From UTCFX2 sp002050125 (GTDB lineage: Bacteria > Chloroflexota > Anaerolineae > Anaerolineales > UBA4823): DNA of 64,000 nt. Below the pieces are notes generated by a model, which searched no databases, was not told where the DNA came from, and saw only the letters and a program-made list of their open reading frames with translations. Shown piece by piece: positions 1-8,414 of this stretch (positions are counted from its first letter, which is position 1; each line of letters begins with the position of its first letter). A program made the position numbers and the translations under genes. The stretch is taken from contig JAOSJQ010000001.1 of NCBI GenBank assembly GCA_027494035.1, positions 682,001 to 746,000 on the forward strand, in the 5' to 3' direction.

Positions 1-699
1 CATTGCATCGCGTGCGGTGTAGTCAGCGGCGAGGAGTGGATCTGCATCGCAGTCTCGGATGACGGCTTTGGGATACCGCCGGAGGTGCTCCCGCACATTT
101 TCGAGCCCTTCTTCACCACCAAAGCTCAGGGGCAGGGGACCGGATTGGGGCTTTCTCAAGTATTTGGGATTGTCGAAACGCACGACGGTCATATAGATGT
201 TTCAAACCGGGAGGATGAGGGAACAACTTTTTCGCTTTACCTGCCGGCTCTGCCGGTAAAAAGCTACAGCGAGGCGGATACTGACGCCACTTCCTTCATC
301 CGGGGTCTGGGACAGACAATTCTGGTGGTCGAGGACGACCCTGTCACCCGGCAAGCCATCATGGAAGGTTTAAGCCTGCTGAATTACCGCGTGGTCTGCA
401 CCTCGGACGGTTTGGAAGCCTTGCGCTACCTGGAGGAGCACGCGCAGGAAGTGGACCTGATCTTAAGCGATGTCGTGATGCCCCAGATGGGCGGAGTTCC
501 ATTGTTGCAAAAAATCCGTCAGGCTGGATTTCGGATACCGGTGATCTTGATGACCGGACATCCGCTGCAAAACGAGTTGGAAGATGCGCTGTCCGATGAT
601 CTTACCGCCTGGCTGCCCAAACCTCCGCGGTTGAAGCAGCTCGCAAAAATGATCGGCGAATCGTTGAGATATGCGCCCGTTCAGCGCGTCAATAACTGA
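1..699 (+). CDS. Hybrid sensor histidine kinase, C-terminal part (ATPase plus receiver)
   Basis: The reading frame is open from the first base, so the N-terminus lies outside the window. The visible part starts inside a histidine-kinase ATPase domain: DDGFGIP (G1 box), FEPFFTT (F box) and GTGLGL (G2 box) are plain. A receiver domain follows, with an acidic pair in VVEDD, the phospho-acceptor Asp in LILSDVVMP, and a conserved TG plus KP near the end. A kinase with a C-terminal receiver usually passes phosphate to a downstream Hpt or regulator protein; none is adjacent. The sensor input domains and the phospho-accepting His are not visible. The family call is firm; the signal is unknown. Confidence 0.9.
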   Translation, partial: HCIACGVVSGEEWICIAVSDDGFGIPPEVLPHIFEPFFTTKAQGQGTGLGLSQVFGIVETHDGHIDVSNREDEGTTFSLYLPALPVKSYSEADTDATSFIRGLGQTILVVEDDPVTRQAIMEGLSLLNYRVVCTSDGLEALRYLEEHAQEVDLILSDVVMPQMGGVPLLQKIRQAGFRIPVILMTGHPLQNELEDALSDDLTAWLPKPPRLKQLAKMIGESLRYAPVQRVNN

Positions 700-915
700 A
701 CCCCGGAATGATGTTTCACAGAGCTTGGGGATGAGCGCTCAATTTCAGATATTGATCCCGACCGGTCTGCTGATTACTCTGCTGTATTCCGCGTTGGCGA
801 ATTCAGCCAAATCGAACGGGCTGTTCCCTGCGCCGCTAAATCTGGCTGAGGCAGGGCTTTCCGGTCTCATCATCTGCGTCATGACAGCATTTTAACTTCA
901 CGGATTTCGCGCCTC

Positions 916-3033
916 ATGCCAAACCCCGCAGCCGCCAACCGGGATTCGACCCACAACAAGCTTCTCGAACATCGCTTATTGGCTTTGAATCGTTTTACCA
1001 CCGAGCTGGTTCAAATTCACGAACCGGGTGAGCTGTTCGAAATGGTTTTATCGGCGGGTGAAGAACTGCTCGAAGCGGACGCAAGCGCCCTCTGCCTCGG
1101 CTCAACTATGTCCGAATATGAGCGCCAGGTGCATGCGCATCGTATCCCGGGCGCGTTGCACTGCCAGTTGATCAACCTGTCCGGTCAACCACCAAGGGAA
1201 CCGTCGATCTTCGACCGCTCGATCCTCGCGGTTGAGAACATCGCCGACCTGCCGCTCGACCCGGAAGTGAAAACTGCCCTGACCGAACTGGGAATTCAAG
1301 CCTTCATCCAGTTGCCTGTTCAATTTCAGGGGGCGCCGATGGGTGTTCTGGGGTTGTATTACCGCCAGCCGCGCCAATATGACGATGTAACCCTCCAGTT
1401 GGGCGTCACCGCCGCGCACACCCTCGCGATTGCCCTCCAGAATGCACGCCTATATCAATCCGAGCACAACCAGAAGCAGTATGCCGAAGCGATTGTTCAC
1501 GCAACGGAAGCCCTTAACAGCAGCCTGGATATAGATCGGGTCCTCAGCCAGATCCTGGAGCAAACCTTCCAGGTGGTCCCCTGCAACTCGGTGAATCTGA
1601 TGTTGGTAGAAGACGATCACGCGGTGGTCGTGCGCCAGCTCTTCATGACGCCCACCGGCGAAATCGAAAGCCTGCAAGGGGGTCCGGCGCTGCCTTTGAC
1701 CACCCCGACGCTTTTTCGGATGATGTCCACCGGTCAACCGATTATGATCTCCGACACGCACGCTGAACCGGACTGGAAGGTTCTCCAAAGGTCCTCGTGG
1801 ATCCGCTCGTACGCCTCCGCCCCGCTCCAGCTCCGCCAAGAAGTGATCGGCTTCTTGAACGTCAACAGCCGGGAGCCCAATTTCTTCGACGAAGAGAGCC
1901 TGCGCCGGCTGCATGTATTCGCCTCGCACGCCGCGGCTGCGCTGCATAACGCCCGCCTCTACAGCAACCTGCAGGAATATTCCGCGCAGCTCGAGGATCG
2001 AGTCGATGAGCGCACCGCCCAGCTCAGCCTCGCAAAAGAACGCATCGAAGCGATCCTTGAATCCGTTCCCGACGCGGTATTTGTGCTGGACAACTCCGAA
2101 AACCTGCTCGAATCAAACCAGGCTGGCTCGCTTCTGCTCAAACAGATCGAGCAGATGGGCGGCAAATTATTCGACGCTGAACTGGTGAGCCAGTTGAAAT
2201 CCTGTCAGGATACCGATGAGCATGTCGGCATCGAAGTCGCCGGGCGCACTTATCAGGCGCTTTCCTCGCCGCTGCCGCTGCCCGACCAGCAGGCTGGCAT
2301 CGTCATCGTGTTCCGGGACGTCACCCGCTTCCACGAATTGGACCGCATGAAAACCCAATTCGTCTCCGATGTTTCGCATGAATTACGCACGCCGTTGACA
2401 AACCTGAGCCTGTTTCTCGACCTGTTGGAAGACGAAGAGGATGCGCAAAAGAGAGCCCGCTTCCAAGCCACCTTGCGCCGCGAGACCAACCGCCTAACTG
2501 AATTGATCGAAGACCTGCTGACCATCTCGCGGCTGGAATCCAACCGCATTAATTACTCCATCAAAGAAATCGATGTCTGCAGGTTGATCCAGGACATCGT
2601 TGACGACCGCAACCACATGGCAAATCGCCGGGACTTGCGGCTGCTCTTCACCAGACCCACAAACCTGCCAAATGCCCTGGCTGATCAGGCTTTATTGACC
2701 CAGGTCCTCTCAAACATCCTGACCAATGCCTTGATTTACTCGCCTCCCGGCGGTCAGATAGAAATGCGCGCGTTCTTCGACCAGGATGCGGGAAAACCCT
2801 GGATAAAAATCTCGGTTTCCGACAACGGCTTCGGGATCGATCCGGCGGAACTGCCAACCATATTCGACCGCTTCTATCGCGGCTCAGCCAGCCGCAAAGC
2901 CGAGTCGCCGGGCACCGGCTTGGGGCTGGCAATCTCTGCGGAAATCATGGAGCGCCTGGGCGGCAAGATCACCGTCGCAAGCCAGGTCGGAAGGGGAAGC
3001 ACATTCACCCTGTGGCTTCAGGGCGTGCTATAA
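916..3033 (+). CDS. GAF-GAF-PAS sensor histidine kinase
   Basis: A 705-residue soluble sensor kinase; no convincing membrane segment is seen. Two GAF domains (about residues 25-175 and 190-350) are followed by a short coiled stretch and a PAS-like domain (about 378-475). The dimerisation domain follows, with H488 in VSHELRTPL, then an ATPase domain with DNGFGI, FDRFY and GTGLGL. The GAF domains end in the NARLY pattern also found in the GAF array at 52015-62468, so this kinase could read similar ligands or be a partner of that array; this is inference. No response regulator is adjacent. The stop codon overlaps a TATAAT box that probably serves the next gene. Confidence 0.9.
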   Translation: MPNPAAANRDSTHNKLLEHRLLALNRFTTELVQIHEPGELFEMVLSAGEELLEADASALCLGSTMSEYERQVHAHRIPGALHCQLINLSGQPPREPSIFDRSILAVENIADLPLDPEVKTALTELGIQAFIQLPVQFQGAPMGVLGLYYRQPRQYDDVTLQLGVTAAHTLAIALQNARLYQSEHNQKQYAEAIVHATEALNSSLDIDRVLSQILEQTFQVVPCNSVNLMLVEDDHAVVVRQLFMTPTGEIESLQGGPALPLTTPTLFRMMSTGQPIMISDTHAEPDWKVLQRSSWIRSYASAPLQLRQEVIGFLNVNSREPNFFDEESLRRLHVFASHAAAALHNARLYSNLQEYSAQLEDRVDERTAQLSLAKERIEAILESVPDAVFVLDNSENLLESNQAGSLLLKQIEQMGGKLFDAELVSQLKSCQDTDEHVGIEVAGRTYQALSSPLPLPDQQAGIVIVFRDVTRFHELDRMKTQFVSDVSHELRTPLTNLSLFLDLLEDEEDAQKRARFQATLRRETNRLTELIEDLLTISRLESNRINYSIKEIDVCRLIQDIVDDRNHMANRRDLRLLFTRPTNLPNALADQALLTQVLSNILTNALIYSPPGGQIEMRAFFDQDAGKPWIKISVSDNGFGIDPAELPTIFDRFYRGSASRKAESPGTGLGLAISAEIMERLGGKITVASQVGRGSTFTLWLQGVL

Positions 3034-3034
3034 T
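3029..3034 (+). promoter_or_regulatory. Putative -10 box (TATAAT) for the acyl-CoA mutase gene
   Basis: A perfect TATAAT spans the stop codon of the upstream kinase and lies 33 bases before the start at 3067. No good -35 hexamer is visible at the usual distance. A GAAGGAGA ribosome-binding site follows at about 3053-3060. Confidence 0.4.
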
Positions 3035-3066
3035 CTGGGGCGAAATTCTGCCGAAGGAGACCCGAT

Positions 3067-4746
3067 ATGTACGATCACGGTCGGCTAGAAGAGCTGCGCC
3101 AGGCAAAAGAAAAATGGGAAGAGACCACCCTTCAACGCAATCTGGCAGCTATGCCGGAACGCCAGGAAGCGTTTATCACCACCTCGTCGGAACCGGTCAA
3201 TGCGCTATACACGCCGCTCGATTTAGCCGATCTTGATTATCTCGGAGACCTTGGGCTTCCGGGCGAATTCCCCTACACGCGCGGCATCCACCCAAGCCTG
3301 CACCGCAGCCGGCTTTGGACGATGCGCATGTTTGCAGGTTTCGGCACGGCGGAGGAGACCAACCTGCGCTTCAAATACCTGCTGGATCAAGGGCAGACCG
3401 GTCTGTCCATTGCGTTCGATCTGCCCACCCTGATGGGTTACGACACCGATGCCGCCGAATCGCTAGGTGAATTTGGGAAATGCGGCGTTGCAGTCTCGTC
3501 ACTGAAGGATATGGAAGTCCTGCTGGATGGCATTCCGCTCGACCGCGTCTCCACCAGCATGACCATTAATTCCCCTGCCGCGGTGATCTGGGCGATGTAC
3601 ATCGTTGCTGCCGAAAAACAGGGGGTGAGACCGGATCAACTGCGCGGCACCCTCCAGAACGACATTCTGAAAGAATTTATCGCTCAGAAGGAATATATTT
3701 TCCCCCCCGAACCTTCCATGCGGCTCGTGGTTGACACCATCGAACACGGCACGCGCGCGGTTCCCCAATGGAACACCATCAGCATCTCAGGCTATCATAT
3801 TCGCGAAGCCGGCTCGACTGCAGCCCAGGAGTTGGCGTTCACGCTGGCGGACGGCATGGAATATGTGCGCTGGGGCATCGAGCGCGGCTTGCAGGTAGAT
3901 GAGTTCGCACCGCGGCTCTCCTTCTTCTTCAACGCTCACAACGATTTCTTCGAAGAAATCGCCAAGTATCGCGCCGCGCGCCGGATCTGGAGCCGTGAAA
4001 TGCTGAACCAGTTTGGGGCAAAATCCACCCGTTCACGGCTGATGCGCTTTCACACCCAGACTGCGGGGGCTTCTCTCACCGCGCAGCAACCCGAGAACAA
4101 CATCGTGCGGGTCGCAATTCAGGCGCTTGCCGCGGTGCTGGGCGGCACACAATCGCTGCACACGAACTCGATGGACGAAGCCCTGGCGCTTCCCTCGGAA
4201 TCAGCGGTCACAACGGCGCTGCGCACCCAGCAGGTCATCGCCGAGGAATCGGGCGCCGCGAACACCGTAGACCCCCTCGGCGGGTCCTTCTTTGTCGAAG
4301 CGCAGACAAATCGCATCGAAACTCAGGCTTACGACTACTTCCGGCGGATCGAGGAGCTTGGAGGCGTTATCTCAGCTATCGAAAAAGGCTTCTTCCAGAG
4401 CGAAATTTCAGATGCCGCCTACCGTTATCAGCAGGAGATTGACCAGGGCTTGCGTAAGATCGTTGGCGTCAACGCCTACAACGACTTCAAACCCGTGACC
4501 ATCCCGCTGCTGGAAATGGACCCGCAAGGGTATGAGATCCAGACGGCGCGCCTGCAGACAGTCCGCGCCGCCCGCGACAGCGGACGCGTGGGGCAGGAGC
4601 TGGACCGGCTGCGCATTGCCTGCCAGGGCACAGAAAACACCATGCCGCCCATCATCGAGGCGGTCCGAGCCTATGCCACATTGGGCGAGATCATCGGCGT
4701 GATGAAGGAGGTGTTTGGAATTTACCACGAGCCAAACTGGATCTGA
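3067..4746 (+). CDS. icmA: B12-dependent acyl-CoA mutase large subunit, probably isobutyryl-CoA mutase type
   Basis: A 559-residue TIM-barrel subunit of the methylmalonyl-CoA mutase family without the C-terminal cobalamin-binding domain, so a separate small subunit is needed; none is in the window. It interconverts CoA-ester carbon skeletons by radical rearrangement. Two substrate-determining positions are informative. Family numbering from Propionibacterium MCM has Tyr89 and Arg207 for methylmalonyl-CoA; here they are Phe89 (WTMRMFAGFG) and Gln207 (EFIAQKEYIFPP), as in isobutyryl-CoA mutase. Ala116 (SIAFDLP) argues against the 2-hydroxyisobutyryl-CoA type, which has Asp there. It may feed branched acyl-CoAs toward the oxidation genes further downstream. 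The family is certain; substrate is inferred from residues. Confidence 0.88.
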   Translation: MYDHGRLEELRQAKEKWEETTLQRNLAAMPERQEAFITTSSEPVNALYTPLDLADLDYLGDLGLPGEFPYTRGIHPSLHRSRLWTMRMFAGFGTAEETNLRFKYLLDQGQTGLSIAFDLPTLMGYDTDAAESLGEFGKCGVAVSSLKDMEVLLDGIPLDRVSTSMTINSPAAVIWAMYIVAAEKQGVRPDQLRGTLQNDILKEFIAQKEYIFPPEPSMRLVVDTIEHGTRAVPQWNTISISGYHIREAGSTAAQELAFTLADGMEYVRWGIERGLQVDEFAPRLSFFFNAHNDFFEEIAKYRAARRIWSREMLNQFGAKSTRSRLMRFHTQTAGASLTAQQPENNIVRVAIQALAAVLGGTQSLHTNSMDEALALPSESAVTTALRTQQVIAEESGAANTVDPLGGSFFVEAQTNRIETQAYDYFRRIEELGGVISAIEKGFFQSEISDAAYRYQQEIDQGLRKIVGVNAYNDFKPVTIPLLEMDPQGYEIQTARLQTVRAARDSGRVGQELDRLRIACQGTENTMPPIIEAVRAYATLGEIIGVMKEVFGIYHEPNWI

Positions 4747-4881
4747 GGTCATCCGGGCTGGCGCAAGAGCAGTCGAGTTCGCCCGTCCACCAGATCATTT
4801 TTGGGGTTTTTGAGGGTAAAATAGGGGAAAACTACTAAAACAAAAAAATTTGCGAAATTAAAAGAAATTTATGGAGGTTGT

Positions 4882-6087
4882 ATGATGGCAAATAAAACAC
4901 ACAAAGGTGTAATCGGTATTTTAACCGGCGGCGGAGATGTTCCCGGTCTAAACCCGGCGATCCGGGCGGTCACAATCCGGGCAATCAGTGAAGGCTATCA
5001 GGTCCTGGGGATCCGCCGCGGTTGGGCTGGGCTGGTAAATCTCATTCGCGATCCAAATGCCGACAACAGCGAATGTTATCAGAATTTGGACGAGCTCACC
5101 GTCCGCAAAGCAGGTCGAACGGGAGGCACCTTTCTACATTCCTCCCGCACCAATCCGATGAAAATGCCAAAAGCCGATATCCCGGAACACCTCAAAGACA
5201 AATATACTGATGAGGTTAATGATCTCATTCCAGAGGTCCTCGAAAACCTGGACTACTTGGGAATCGATTATCTTATTCCAATTGGCGGCGACGATACGCT
5301 CAGCGTAGGCGTGAAGCTTTTTCAAGAAGGATTCAAGGTCATTGCGATCCCCAAGACGATGGATAACGATGTTCCTGGCACTGATTATTGCATCGGGTTC
5401 AGCACCTGCGTCACCCGCACCATCCAGCTTGCCAACAGCCTGCGCACCTCTGCCGGCTCACACGAGCGTTTTTTGGTTCTGGAGGTTTTTGGGCGTTATG
5501 CCGGTTTCACTGCCATGCTGCCCACCATGGCAGGCGCAGCCGACCGCTGCGTGATACCGGAACATAAATTCGATATCGACCGGTTGACCGAACTGCTGGT
5601 CTACGACCGCAACCACAACCCCAGCAAGTATTCGGTCGTCATCGTTTCCGAGGGCGCCAAGTTCACCGGCGAGGAGATGACTTTTCTCGACCAAGCCACC
5701 GACCCCTTTGGACACGCCAAACTGGGCGGAATCGGCGAACTCGTTTCTGCTGAATTGGTAAACCGCTCGGCTAAATTCAACAACGGCAAACAGATCAATG
5801 TGATCAACCAGAAACTGGCTTATATGGTGCGCGGCGGCGACCCGGACGCGATCGATTCAATCGTTCCGATGGCGTACGGCAATCTCGCTCTGGATCTGGT
5901 GCTCAAGGGTATTCACGGTCGCCTGGTTGTTCTGCGCAACGGGCGTTACGATGACATGCCGATCGATGTTGTGACCAGCCTCAAGAAGGTCGTCAACATT
6001 AAGAAGTATTACAACACCGAGCGTCTGCGCCCGTTTTTCCACAGTTTCGAGATGAGCCCCTTGTTCATCATGACCAGCGAAGGATAA
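4882..6087 (+). CDS. pfp: PPi-type 6-phosphofructokinase
   Basis: A 401-residue phosphofructokinase-family enzyme. It phosphorylates fructose 6-phosphate in glycolysis, or runs in reverse when PPi is the donor. The N-terminal nucleotide loop is GILTGGGDVPGLN. At the donor-selecting positions it has GGDDT (residues 135-139) and PKTMDND (157-163). An Asp after GGD and a Lys before T-x-D-N-D are the established marks of PPi-dependent enzymes; ATP enzymes have Gly at both places. A GGAGG site at 4873-4877 suits either ATG 4882 or, better spaced, ATG 4885. A hairpin terminator follows. Confidence in PPi use is high but rests on residues only. Confidence 0.9.
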   Translation: MMANKTHKGVIGILTGGGDVPGLNPAIRAVTIRAISEGYQVLGIRRGWAGLVNLIRDPNADNSECYQNLDELTVRKAGRTGGTFLHSSRTNPMKMPKADIPEHLKDKYTDEVNDLIPEVLENLDYLGIDYLIPIGGDDTLSVGVKLFQEGFKVIAIPKTMDNDVPGTDYCIGFSTCVTRTIQLANSLRTSAGSHERFLVLEVFGRYAGFTAMLPTMAGAADRCVIPEHKFDIDRLTELLVYDRNHNPSKYSVVIVSEGAKFTGEEMTFLDQATDPFGHAKLGGIGELVSAELVNRSAKFNNGKQINVINQKLAYMVRGGDPDAIDSIVPMAYGNLALDLVLKGIHGRLVVLRNGRYDDMPIDVVTSLKKVVNIKKYYNTERLRPFFHSFEMSPLFIMTSEG

Positions 6088-6093
6088 TTTGTC

Positions 6094-6133
6094 AAGAACA
6101 GGCATTCATTCAAGAAATGGTGCCTGTTCTTTG
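6094..6133 (+). terminator. Rho-independent terminator after the phosphofructokinase gene
   Basis: Inverted repeat AAGAACAGGCA (6094-6104) and TGCCTGTTCTT (6121-6131) with a 16-base loop, followed by a T-rich stretch. It lies just after the stop at 6087. Confidence 0.7.
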
Positions 6134-6225
6134 CATTTTTGTTATTTTTTGTCTATTGGTTTTTTACTTGAATGATTCTATAATGATATCAGTGCAGATT
6201 CCATACAAGGAAGGAGGTGGTCCTA

Positions 6226-6375
6226 ATGCACAATATGGAATCTTTTCAAAAGGGTCAGGGATTGGTGGAATATGCCTTGATAATGCTTTTTGTCGCGATC
6301 ATGATCATCGTCGTTTTAGCCGTCCTGGGTCCTGCAGTAGGGAATATGTACAGTCAAGTCGTTCCAAACATCTAA
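6226..6375 (+). CDS. flp: Flp/Fap-type (Tad) pilin precursor
   Basis: A 49-residue gene. The strong AAGGAGGTGG site at 6211-6220 is 5-6 bases before the ATG. The leader MHNMESFQKG ends in Gly10. The mature chain begins QGLVEYALI, with Glu at +5, then a hydrophobic stretch to about residue 39: the class III (Flp) prepilin pattern cut by TadV-type peptidases. Mature Flp pilins assemble into thin Tad pili for attachment. No tad/cpa assembly genes, prepilin peptidase or minor pilins lie within the window, so the assembly machine must be elsewhere. A strong terminator follows, so it is a single-gene unit. Confidence 0.88.
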   Translation: MHNMESFQKGQGLVEYALIMLFVAIMIIVVLAVLGPAVGNMYSQVVPNI

Positions 6376-6425
6376 CCCATTATTCTTCTTTTTCATTCAT
6401 TTACTCAAGCATTATTATTCATTTG

Positions 6426-6452
6426 AAAAAACCGCTCAACCGAGCGGTTTTT
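6426..6452 (+). terminator. Rho-independent terminator after the pilin gene
   Basis: ACCGCTC (6431-6437) pairs with GAGCGGT (6442-6448) across a 4-base loop. An A-run precedes and TTTTT follows, so it could act on both strands. Confidence 0.85.
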
Positions 6453-6468
6453 CGCGCAAGCGGCAAGC

Positions 6469-6720
6469 ATGGCAGCAGATGATTTGTTCGACCAGGCGCG
6501 GCTCCTCATTGCCAGGCTGGAGCGCATTTCAGTCGATTCGGTTTGGGCGCGGCGTTCGAGCGGCTTGAGAGGCGCCTTGCTTAAATGGGTTGAAGGCGCC
6601 GACCAGGACGCTCCGCATCTCTCAGAAAAGGAAGCGCAAGAACTGCAAAAACTGCTGCTTCTGGGTTTCGACTTCATCGAAAAAGCCGCCCGCGAGAAAT
6701 TTCCCCGCACGCTTCACTAG
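6469..6720 (+). CDS. Small conserved hypothetical protein
   Basis: An 83-residue, helix-rich, Leu- and Ala-rich protein with no signal peptide or membrane segment. It begins MAADDLFDQARLLIARLE. No catalytic motif is recognisable and no family name can be given. Amphipathic repeats suggest a small helical bundle. No good ribosome-binding site is visible; the pilin terminator lies 16 bases upstream. It sits between that terminator and a minus-strand terminator that closes the LysM gene. Codon use resembles its neighbours, which supports a real gene. Confidence 0.6.
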   Translation: MAADDLFDQARLLIARLERISVDSVWARRSSGLRGALLKWVEGADQDAPHLSEKEAQELQKLLLLGFDFIEKAAREKFPRTLH

Positions 6721-6744
6721 CTTACAGCAGTTTTCGTTTGACTT

Positions 6745-6791
6745 AAAAAAGACCGCCTGGCGGGTCTCCAATACGGATCAGCCAGGCGGTC
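6745..6791 (-). terminator. Rho-independent terminator of the LysM gene
   Basis: GACCGCCTGGC (6751-6761) is the exact inverse of GCCAGGCGGTC (6781-6791). Read on the minus strand the stem is followed by TTTTTT (6745-6750). It lies just beyond the stop at 6809. Confidence 0.85.
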
Positions 6792-6808
6792 GGGTTCAAT
6801 CGATTCTG

Positions 6809-7753
6809 TTAATATGCTGTGTTGTTGAAGAACCAGTTGTAGCTGAAGTGTCCAGTCCAGTTATTCTGGGTGCGGATTGAGATTTGATGCGACCCATAAA
6901 GCTGCGGCGGTATAGGGAATGTGAGCGTCATCGCTCCGCCGGCGCCGGAGTTGAACGTCGTGACCTGATACCCAAACCCGCGCGCTCCTATTGGACCCAT
7001 CAGAACCTGGAAATTGGTGTTCGCTGGAAAATTGGCGGTGCGGATGGTGACGCTCGAGTTGCGCACCACACTGACAATCCAGATGGTGGGAATCGTGCCA
7101 CGATAATAGTTGTAGGGGTCGTAGATCACTCCCCGCCCACCGGTGCCAGAGCCGCCGCTGACATTGCTAAACCAGCGGTCCTGCGTGAAGGTTTTCCCGT
7201 TCTTCTTGTTCTGGCTCAGGCGCACCACAAGCTGCGAGGCGCCCTGCAATTGTGACGGTATGTTGAAAGTCACATCGAAACTGCCGCCCGCGCCCGAGTC
7301 GACATCCGGTAGATCCACCCAGACATATCCACCGCCGCTGCTGCGCCCCATCTTCGCCTTGAACAGCACATTGCTCGGGAAATTGTGGGTGCGGATCGTC
7401 ACGCTGGTATTTTGGGTGACGCTAGAAACCGCAAAGTCCCAGCCAGTACCCGAAGTCGTCGTGGGAGTATAGGTCGGATAAGTGGTATAGCGCCCTCCAT
7501 ATCCGCCGAAGTTGATGCACAGCACCTGCCCGGTGTAAATTCGATACCTTGGCGATTGAATTCCATTGATTTGAGCCAGATAAGGCCAATATGCGCCATA
7601 CCAACGGGCTATTCCGGATAAGGTTTGACCCTGGCGGACAACATGGTAATAGGCGCATCCAGAGGCCTGGGCAGGTTTGGCAGCAAAACCACTCCCGCCA
7701 ATCAGGACCGCTGTAATGAACAGGATCATGAGCATTTTCTTAATTCTTGTCAT
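6809..7753 (-). CDS. Secreted LysM-domain protein with two C-terminal repeats
   Basis: A 314-residue exported protein. The start at 7753 is chosen because AGGAGG lies 7 bases upstream of this ATG; the ATG five codons earlier would put that site inside the gene. The N-terminus (MTRIKKMLMILF, hydrophobic core, then AKPAQA) is a signal peptide. A LysM domain follows (YHVVRQGQTLSGIARWYG to GQVLC), which binds peptidoglycan or related glycans. Two related beta-rich modules of about 100 residues follow, each with SVTIRT-x-NFP. They may be a tandem duplication acting as a surface-binding or structural unit. The gene has its own terminator. The role of the repeats is unknown. Confidence 0.85.
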   Translation of the reverse strand: MTRIKKMLMILFITAVLIGGSGFAAKPAQASGCAYYHVVRQGQTLSGIARWYGAYWPYLAQINGIQSPRYRIYTGQVLCINFGGYGGRYTTYPTYTPTTTSGTGWDFAVSSVTQNTSVTIRTHNFPSNVLFKAKMGRSSGGGYVWVDLPDVDSGAGGSFDVTFNIPSQLQGASQLVVRLSQNKKNGKTFTQDRWFSNVSGGSGTGGRGVIYDPYNYYRGTIPTIWIVSVVRNSSVTIRTANFPANTNFQVLMGPIGARGFGYQVTTFNSGAGGAMTLTFPIPPQLYGSHQISIRTQNNWTGHFSYNWFFNNTAY

Positions 7754-7828
7754 AGTTGTCCTCCTCATGTCACAGGTGGTTAAACGATCGACACCTTAAA
7801 GATCGTCGAGCAATTTGCCTCGATTTTC

Positions 7829-7834
7829 ATTATA
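7829..7834 (-). promoter_or_regulatory. Putative -10 box for the LysM gene
   Basis: TATAAT on the minus strand, about 76 bases before the LysM start, in the AT-rich gap 7754-8048. No convincing -35 was found, and nothing else recognisable lies in this gap of about 295 bases. Confidence 0.3.
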
Positions 7835-8048
7835 GTATGTTTCTAGTGTTTTTTCTATATGTTCTTAACATAAACGGGACAACTTTCGCGTAAACTTTAC
7901 GCGATTCCAGTTGCAAGCCTGCACCAACGGCGCTCTAACACCTCAAAAAGCGATTAACGCGCAAACGGACCGGTCAAAGACACAACCGATCCGTTTCGAG
8001 ATAACGAACACTGACACCCCCTGGACGCCTGTGCAGTTCAGGCTATTT

Positions 8049-8378
8049 TCAAGCCATCTTGAAGAAGCTGGTGAGCTTCATCGCCAGGTTCAAATCGCCC
8101 GAGAGCTTCAGCTTGCCCGTCATAAAATACTGCATACCGTTGGCTTTGCCCAGCAGGACATCCGCAAAATCGCGCGCATCCGCGGTGAGCGTCACGTCCG
8201 GTTCTTCGGTGATGCCTTCCTCGACAACACACTTGCCATCGTGAATGTTAATGATATAATCGCCCGCTTCCTCGCCGGTCAATCGATACTGGATGACGGC
8301 TTCCACACCTTCTGCCGCTTCGGGCAGGAATGCCTTCTCGTGATTATGAATGAGCTCCTTAACAGTATATTCGGTCAT
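8049..8378 (-). CDS. SCP2 sterol-carrier-domain protein
   Basis: A 109-residue protein that is essentially one SCP2 domain, with the family's INIHDGKC, DVTLTADARDFADVL and KLKLSGDLNLAMKL segments. SCP2 domains bind acyl chains, acyl-CoAs or other lipids in a hydrophobic tunnel. It lies 36 bases downstream of the thiolase gene on the same strand with its own AAGGAG site, so it is probably co-transcribed with thiolase and fadN and may carry fatty acyl intermediates for beta-oxidation. No signal peptide, so it is cytoplasmic. Confidence 0.87.
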   Translation of the reverse strand: MTEYTVKELIHNHEKAFLPEAAEGVEAVIQYRLTGEEAGDYIINIHDGKCVVEEGITEEPDVTLTADARDFADVLLGKANGMQYFMTGKLKLSGDLNLAMKLTSFFKMA

Positions 8379-8414
8379 CTGAGTTCTCCTTATTTTATTG
8401 GTAGGTGTTGGACG

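Noticed and set aside
671..895. 74-codon frame between the two kinases
   Set aside because: Overlaps the end of the first kinase, lacks a ribosome-binding site and resembles nothing; possible but unsupported.
6117..6482. 121-codon frame across the pilin gene
   Set aside because: It covers the pilin and its terminator in another frame; the pilin has the ribosome-binding site and the prepilin pattern.
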